Below are positions 59,982 through 64,000 of a stretch of 64,000 bases of DNA, one piece after another. Below the pieces are notes generated by a model. The model did no database searches. It saw only the letters and a program-made list of their open reading frames with translations, and was not told where the DNA came from. A program made the translations under genes and the position numbers. How positions within the stretch are numbered: the first letter of the stretch is position 1; each line of letters begins with the position of its first letter. The stretch spans positions 3,534,001-3,598,000 of the forward strand of contig OX595985.1 of NCBI GenBank assembly GCA_951394045.1. Direction: 5' to 3'. The DNA is from Nitzschia sp. DOCU1 (lineage: Eukaryota > Bacillariophyta > Bacillariophyceae > Bacillariales > Bacillariaceae).

Positions 59982-60120
59982 GAGAAAAAGTTCACTCAAA
60001 GGAGTCGATTCGCGCGCGCGCGGAACCCACTTCTAGTAAACACGCCAATTGCCAACAGAGTGACAATAGAAGCGTAGCGGTTCCTAGAGCGAGCTGCCCG
60101 AAGAAATGGAGGCGGCTCGC
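59982..60120 (+). repeat. DIRS repeat B2
   Basis: 139 bp matching B1; it ends at GGCGGCTCGC, where the target sequence resumes. Confidence 0.88.
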
Positions 60121-60320
60121 GAGAAGTTGCTAAAGGTAGAATTTTCCATCAACGAATTTAGAAGTTCCGCAGAGTTCCATCTGGTACTTGGATTGCTAGA
60201 ATTGGATACAATAGTCGTCAACGGCAGATGTATCATGAAGTTACGAGCATCTTTTCCCTTGGCGGCCGTGGCACTGTGTTGAAATCTACGATGACCGGTA
60301 GGGCTAATCGTAAAAAGAGC
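60121..60320 (-). pseudogene. Unidentified outermost arm gene, internal part upstream of the DIRS insertion
   Basis: The minus-strand frame is open for 66 codons (STRWNSAELLNSLMENS near its end) and joins the tail at 48372-48222 in frame when DIRS is removed. An in-frame TGA at 60323-60321 lies upstream; it may belong to the LTR of the next Copia element, so the 5' part of the gene could be lost or displaced. No family recognised. Confidence 0.4.
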
Positions 60321-60329
60321 TCAAATAAC

Positions 60330-60579
60330 TTGTGGTTGTGTTGCAGTGTTTTCTGATTCTGAAACTTATGAGCACTTGCAGTGCGTAAACTAAATGTATG
60401 CTGTGGAGATAGACAGCTGATGTACTCTGATGTGTATCGTATCGTGCGCCACCTGAGTGCCTTTTCCAGTTCGGATACAGCACGTGGCTGTTCGGGTCAT
60501 TTCTCCTTGTGCATGCGTCACCATGCCGGTGACGTAGTGAAGAGTGATTCTCGACCACCAGATTTACCGTATTTGAACA
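60330..60579 (-). repeat. 3' LTR (approximate) of the right-edge Copia
   Basis: After the pol stop, a purine tract (GAGAGGGAG on the minus strand) precedes TGTTCAAATACGG, a plausible LTR start at 60579. The other LTR is outside the window, so the far end (about 60330) is a guess. Confidence 0.5.
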
Positions 60580-60609
60580 CTCCCTCTCGAGAATTGACTC
60601 AAGCGAGTG

Positions 60610-63600
60610 TTACCAGCCCATGATGACCTGTCTGTGTTTGACGAAAAGTTCTTCGCTCAATGCCTTGGTCAAGATGTCGGCAGGTTGTTCTTCGGATCGG
60701 ATATGATGTATCTCGACGTCGCCTCTTTCCACATAGTCGTAGAAGTGAAATAGACGATTGTTGATATGCTTTGTCCTTGGTCTTGCCTTGGGAGTACGGG
60801 CGATCTCGATGGCGCCCATGTTGTCTTCGTAGACGTTGCATGTGATGTGTGCCTTGTCGAAGTGCACATTGAATCCTAGTCGTTGCATCTCCCTCAGCAG
60901 CTCGATGATAGGTATTGCCTCTCGCAAAGCGTACGAGAGTCCCGTGATTTCCGATTCACAGCTTGACAATGCAATCTCTTGCTGTAGCTGTGACTTCCAT
61001 GTGACTGGCACACCGGCGTAACAGATGATGTAGCCGTGCCTGGAACGAGCCGTGTCCTTGTCGAATCCGGCCAGTTCCTTGTCCCAATTCCCAGCAAAGT
61101 CGGCGTCGACGAACACCTCCAATCCTTTAGTAGGATCAGCTTTGAAGATAATTCCTTTGTCGCGTGTACCGCGCAGATATCTTGTAATCCATCGAATCGC
61201 ATCGCCGTGTTCTTTCTTTGGGTCGATGGAGAATCGTGCACACTGGTGCACTGCGTATGCGATGTCTGGCCTTGATCCGCGCTCGACGTAGTTGAGCTTG
61301 CCAATGACGCTCCTGTAGTTGAATGAGTCGTCATGTGGTGTGGAGCTCAGGTGACGTGACAGTAGTCTGCTGGATGCCATTGGGATGCTCTTTGTTCGCA
61401 CGTTGTCGTCTTGCATCCGTAGGTCCGATATCACCTGTTCGATGAGTTTTGGCTGAGTCAGGTGTATCGTTCCGTCTTCTTTCCGATCGATGTTGACTCC
61501 GAGAAAGTCCGTGAGATCTCCTTCGATGGTGATGTTGAGATTCGCGTCTCTCATTTCCTGTATCGTTCGCTCGATCTCCGCTTGGTCTGGCCCAGCTAGT
61601 ATCGAATCGTCGGTGTAGAGGACGTATATCATGGTGCCCTTGTAGAAGACGCATTCGTCATGCTTGGACATCACGAAGTGGCAATCGTTGATGAGCCGTT
61701 TCCTCAGATACTGATACCAGATTCGTAAGGCACTTTTTCCTCCGTAGAGGTTGCGGTTGACCTTGAGACAGTACTTGCTTGGGTCGTCAACGCCGTCGAG
61801 GGTGAATCCCTTCGGTAGCTTCATGTAGAGGTCCCGATCTGCTGGCGCGTGTGGGTACGCGAGCACGTAGTCGAGTTGGACCGTTCGCCAATTGAAGAGT
61901 AGAACCAGCGCCAGCAGCAGCCGTATCGATGGCCATCCTGCAACCGGAGCGTACGTCTGATCGTAGTGCTCGCCATGTCGCATTCGTGAGCCGTTGATGT
62001 TGCAACGTGCCTTGTACTTCTTGATGACGCCTGTTCTTATGTCGCGCTTGCGGCGCAACTGCCACACTGCAGGTAGCACGGTAGTCCCCTTTGGTATGTC
62101 GTTGAGCAGCATAATTGTGTAGACTCCCATGTCGACCTGTTGCTTGATCTCCAATTCCATTGCGTCGCTGAATTGTTCCCAATCGTTCTCCCTCTGAGCC
62201 TCGTGAAGATACAGAGTGTCGGGGTCTGCATTGGCTTTGTACGCGTAGAGTGGATTCAGGTCCTCGATGATGGACCCATCGTCGCTTGGGAACATTGCCT
62301 GGAAGGAGAATACTTCGCCGGGTACATCACTTTGCATTGTGAGTTCCGTTGTCATTGCTTCTATCAGTCGTTGTACAGGTTGCACGCGTCTCTGCGATCG
62401 CCTGGTGGCCGTACCAGATGCCGTTCGCATTCGTGGAGACTGAAGTTGTTGTGTAGATGGCGGCTGTTCGCCATTCCCGGGTGTGTTCCCTTCTGTGACG
62501 GTGGGAGAACCGTTGTCCCTGTCTGTCGTCGGGGACATGTCGACTGTGCGTGGTTCAGGTGGTGCCACGTAGGCTCCCTCTGGAACAAAGGTGCCCTCTC
62601 TTGTCTGAGAGTTTTGTGTAGTGACCTGTTTTCTTTTCGAAGCTGTGGTTGTCGCATTGCCCTGCTTGGGGTCTGTCACGTTCGCTTGTGACTGCCGAAC
62701 GAACCCCGCCTTGATTTGCCATAGCGATTGTTGTGTGCTAGCATTCTCCACCGATTGGTAGAGTTGTGCTATGGTGTCAAACATTGTGTCCATCTTGATG
62801 TGGAATTGTGGAGACACAAGTCCCGTCCTGATGTCCAGCACCAGCGCAATAGATCGAGAGTGGTGTGGTGATCGTCCCAGATACACGCCAACCCTCGCTC
62901 TACTGACCCACTTGTGGAGCGGTTTGTTCTGTTGTAAGTTCCTGTCCAACACGTACACTGGACAACCGAAGTGTTGCCAGCGCTTGGCGTTGGTGGATAC
63001 CTTCGTACTGTAGAAAAGTTCCGCTGGGGAACGGTACTCAGGTTTGTCGGCCAGATTGGGTGTCGCGTTGTTTGCGTCGTTCGCGATTCGGAGGGCGTAT
63101 GGCCAGAGGTTCGCTGAGATCTCCTGCGGCCATTGTCGTTTTGCGTAGGTAAGCTGCGTACGCGTCAGCTCTTGCAGTCGTCTGATTCGAGCTTCCGCCT
63201 GTCCGTTCTGGTGATGCGCGTTGACTCCCGCGAATGAGAGGCCTTGCTCGCATTTGTGGCAGTCAAGCACCCATTTGTTGGCCTTGAAAATTCCATTGTC
63301 GGCATGATAATGTTGGACTCTGAAGCCATTTTGCTGGCACAGACGTTCGAATGCATGCTTGCCTTCGATCGTCTCGTCTGCACTGGCAGTCTTCTGTAAG
63401 TAGACATAGCCGAATGATGAGTAACTGTCCACGTAGACAGTTGCATATTGGTATCGCTTCGTCGTCAAGATGCCTGTCATCTGCGCGATGAACCCCGGTG
63501 TTGGGGACTTCATTTGGTCGACCGAGACCACTTCACCCGGTTTCGTTGGTACGTAAGCCTCGTCCTTGTTGATTGGTGCCTTCTGCCTCCACTGACGCTT

Positions 63601-64000
63601 TGTTGCTTTGCCGAACATGCAGGCTGCACATACGGGAACGCGACAATTAGCCAGCCGCTTTGGGATGATGGAGTATCGCGCCATGATTTGAAGTTTCCGA
63701 AAGGAGACATGGGCGAAGCGCAGATGGTAAGTTAACAATTCGGTCTCGAGCTTGCGTTCCTGTCTCTCAACCTCTGTTTCATCCACTATCCTCGCAGGAT
63801 TCGCAGGTGGAGCAGATGTCGAGCCGAGTAAGTCCTCTGTCACGTCGCGTATGTTGTTGTTGTTAACGTTGTCGCTAACATTATCATTGCCTATATTCGA
63901 GAAATCCGCAGGATCTTCATCCTCATCGTCCGAGATGACTTGGGCATCGAATGCCAAGACCTCGGCGCCGTCATCGTCGAACCCGGCTTCAGCGCAAAAC
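60610..64000 (-). CDS. pol: Copia Pol, partial (integrase-RT-RNase H), runs off the right edge
   Basis: Intact frame of more than 1,110 codons, open to the window edge, with no true ATG at its upstream end here. After an acidic linker comes the GAG-pre-integrase zinc region (RFAHVSFRKL, CAACMFGK). The integrase core has Asp in SVDQMKSPTPG, Asp in HADNG and Glu in NGQAEARI, and the typical VYLGRSPHHSRSIALVLD end. RT: QLDYVLAYPHAP and YTDDSILAG (in place of YVDD). RNase H: FVDADFAGNWD, LSSCESEITGLS and EDNMGAIEIAR. The protease and gag lie beyond 64000. No internal stop, so the copy may be young. Confidence 0.93.
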   Translation of the reverse strand, partial: FCAEAGFDDDGAEVLAFDAQVISDDEDEDPADFSNIGNDNVSDNVNNNNIRDVTEDLLGSTSAPPANPARIVDETEVERQERKLETELLTYHLRFAHVSFRKLQIMARYSIIPKRLANCRVPVCAACMFGKATKRQWRQKAPINKDEAYVPTKPGEVVSVDQMKSPTPGFIAQMTGILTTKRYQYATVYVDSYSSFGYVYLQKTASADETIEGKHAFERLCQQNGFRVQHYHADNGIFKANKWVLDCHKCEQGLSFAGVNAHHQNGQAEARIRRLQELTRTQLTYAKRQWPQEISANLWPYALRIANDANNATPNLADKPEYRSPAELFYSTKVSTNAKRWQHFGCPVYVLDRNLQQNKPLHKWVSRARVGVYLGRSPHHSRSIALVLDIRTGLVSPQFHIKMDTMFDTIAQLYQSVENASTQQSLWQIKAGFVRQSQANVTDPKQGNATTTASKRKQVTTQNSQTREGTFVPEGAYVAPPEPRTVDMSPTTDRDNGSPTVTEGNTPGNGEQPPSTQQLQSPRMRTASGTATRRSQRRVQPVQRLIEAMTTELTMQSDVPGEVFSFQAMFPSDDGSIIEDLNPLYAYKANADPDTLYLHEAQRENDWEQFSDAMELEIKQQVDMGVYTIMLLNDIPKGTTVLPAVWQLRRKRDIRTGVIKKYKARCNINGSRMRHGEHYDQTYAPVAGWPSIRLLLALVLLFNWRTVQLDYVLAYPHAPADRDLYMKLPKGFTLDGVDDPSKYCLKVNRNLYGGKSALRIWYQYLRKRLINDCHFVMSKHDECVFYKGTMIYVLYTDDSILAGPDQAEIERTIQEMRDANLNITIEGDLTDFLGVNIDRKEDGTIHLTQPKLIEQVISDLRMQDDNVRTKSIPMASSRLLSRHLSSTPHDDSFNYRSVIGKLNYVERGSRPDIAYAVHQCARFSIDPKKEHGDAIRWITRYLRGTRDKGIIFKADPTKGLEVFVDADFAGNWDKELAGFDKDTARSRHGYIICYAGVPVTWKSQLQQEIALSSCESEITGLSYALREAIPIIELLREMQRLGFNVHFDKAHITCNVYEDNMGAIEIARTPKARPRTKHINNRLFHFYDYVERGDVEIHHIRSEEQPADILTKALSEELFVKHRQVIMGW

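Larger units (their letters stand above)
48373..60120 (+). mobile_element. DIRS/PAT-type tyrosine-recombinase retrotransposon (host of the Gypsy insertion)
   Basis: Split direct repeats A1 (48373-48610), B1 (59587-59725), A2 (59725-59962) and B2 (59982-60120) flank gag, RT/RNase H and a tyrosine recombinase. This is the A1 ... B1-A2-B2 layout of PAT-like DIRS elements, which integrate as circles without target-site duplication. None is seen, and the flanks CCGCCAA and GAGAAGTT join without duplication. Without the 5.67-kb Gypsy insertion the element is about 6.1 kb. No DIRS methyltransferase domain was found. Confidence 0.9.

Noticed and set aside
1..64000. UGA reassigned to an amino acid genome-wide
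   Set aside because: Several genes here end naturally at UGA (right H3, RPA-like, two-exon gene, the 882-residue frame), so UGA still works as a stop; leaky UGA is the weaker and better claim.

Overview
The window reads as nuclear DNA of a unicellular alga, most likely a diatom (inference). The pointers are several Copia elements with the Gag and protease style common in diatom genomes (ELDSHADTC protease), a DIRS/PAT-type tyrosine-recombinase retrotransposon, a Ty3/Gypsy element, and short GT-AG introns. No ordinary host housekeeping gene was recognised. Almost all of the 64 kb is mobile DNA, and elements are nested in elements.

Layout. (1) 1-1438: the 5' half of a minus-strand Copia element, ending in a 200-N assembly gap (1439-1638). 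(2) About 1685-19433 and 31431-48234: two diverged inverted copies of an ~17-18 kb gene block. From the outside inwards each copy has the 3' end of an unidentified gene, a purine/pyrimidine-skewed spacer, a SET/Tudor-like protein, an RPA-like protein with Cys/His ligands, a two-exon gene, a ~2,570-residue Rep-helicase of Helitron type with a C-terminal GIY-YIG nuclease domain, an HhH-like protein, an ~880-residue unknown protein and an acidic protein. (3) 19434-21189 and 29522-31430: non-mirrored segments, each with a divergent histone H3 gene in the same (minus) orientation; the left also has an acidic PTWG-repeat protein and the right a spliced unknown gene. (4) 21190-22758 and 28063-29521: a second, inner inverted repeat with tandem ~101-bp hairpin repeats. 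(5) 22755-28012: a Copia element with matching 199-bp LTRs in the centre of the palindrome. (6) 48373-60120: a DIRS/PAT element with split direct repeats (A1 ... B1-A2-B2); its gag is interrupted by a young Gypsy element (50548-56213, 520-bp LTRs, GCGC target duplication). (7) 60121-60320: continuation of the outermost gene of the right arm. (8) about 60330-64000: the 3' half of another minus-strand Copia element.

How it fits together. The inverted block looks like a large Helitron-related mobile unit. It has a replication initiator/helicase with a nuclease domain, an ssDNA-binding-like protein and chromatin-type proteins (SET/Tudor-like, histone H3, acidic proteins). The two copies have decayed in complementary ways: the left Rep-helicase and two-exon gene are intact and the left H3 is broken, while on the right the reverse holds. 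Expression signals stand out. In all four retroelements whose gag/pol border is visible, gag and pol share one frame and are separated by a single UGA. In the big unit the ~880-residue frame meets the next one at an in-register A AAA AAA heptamer, and a conserved TAG just upstream can be removed as an 81-nt intron.
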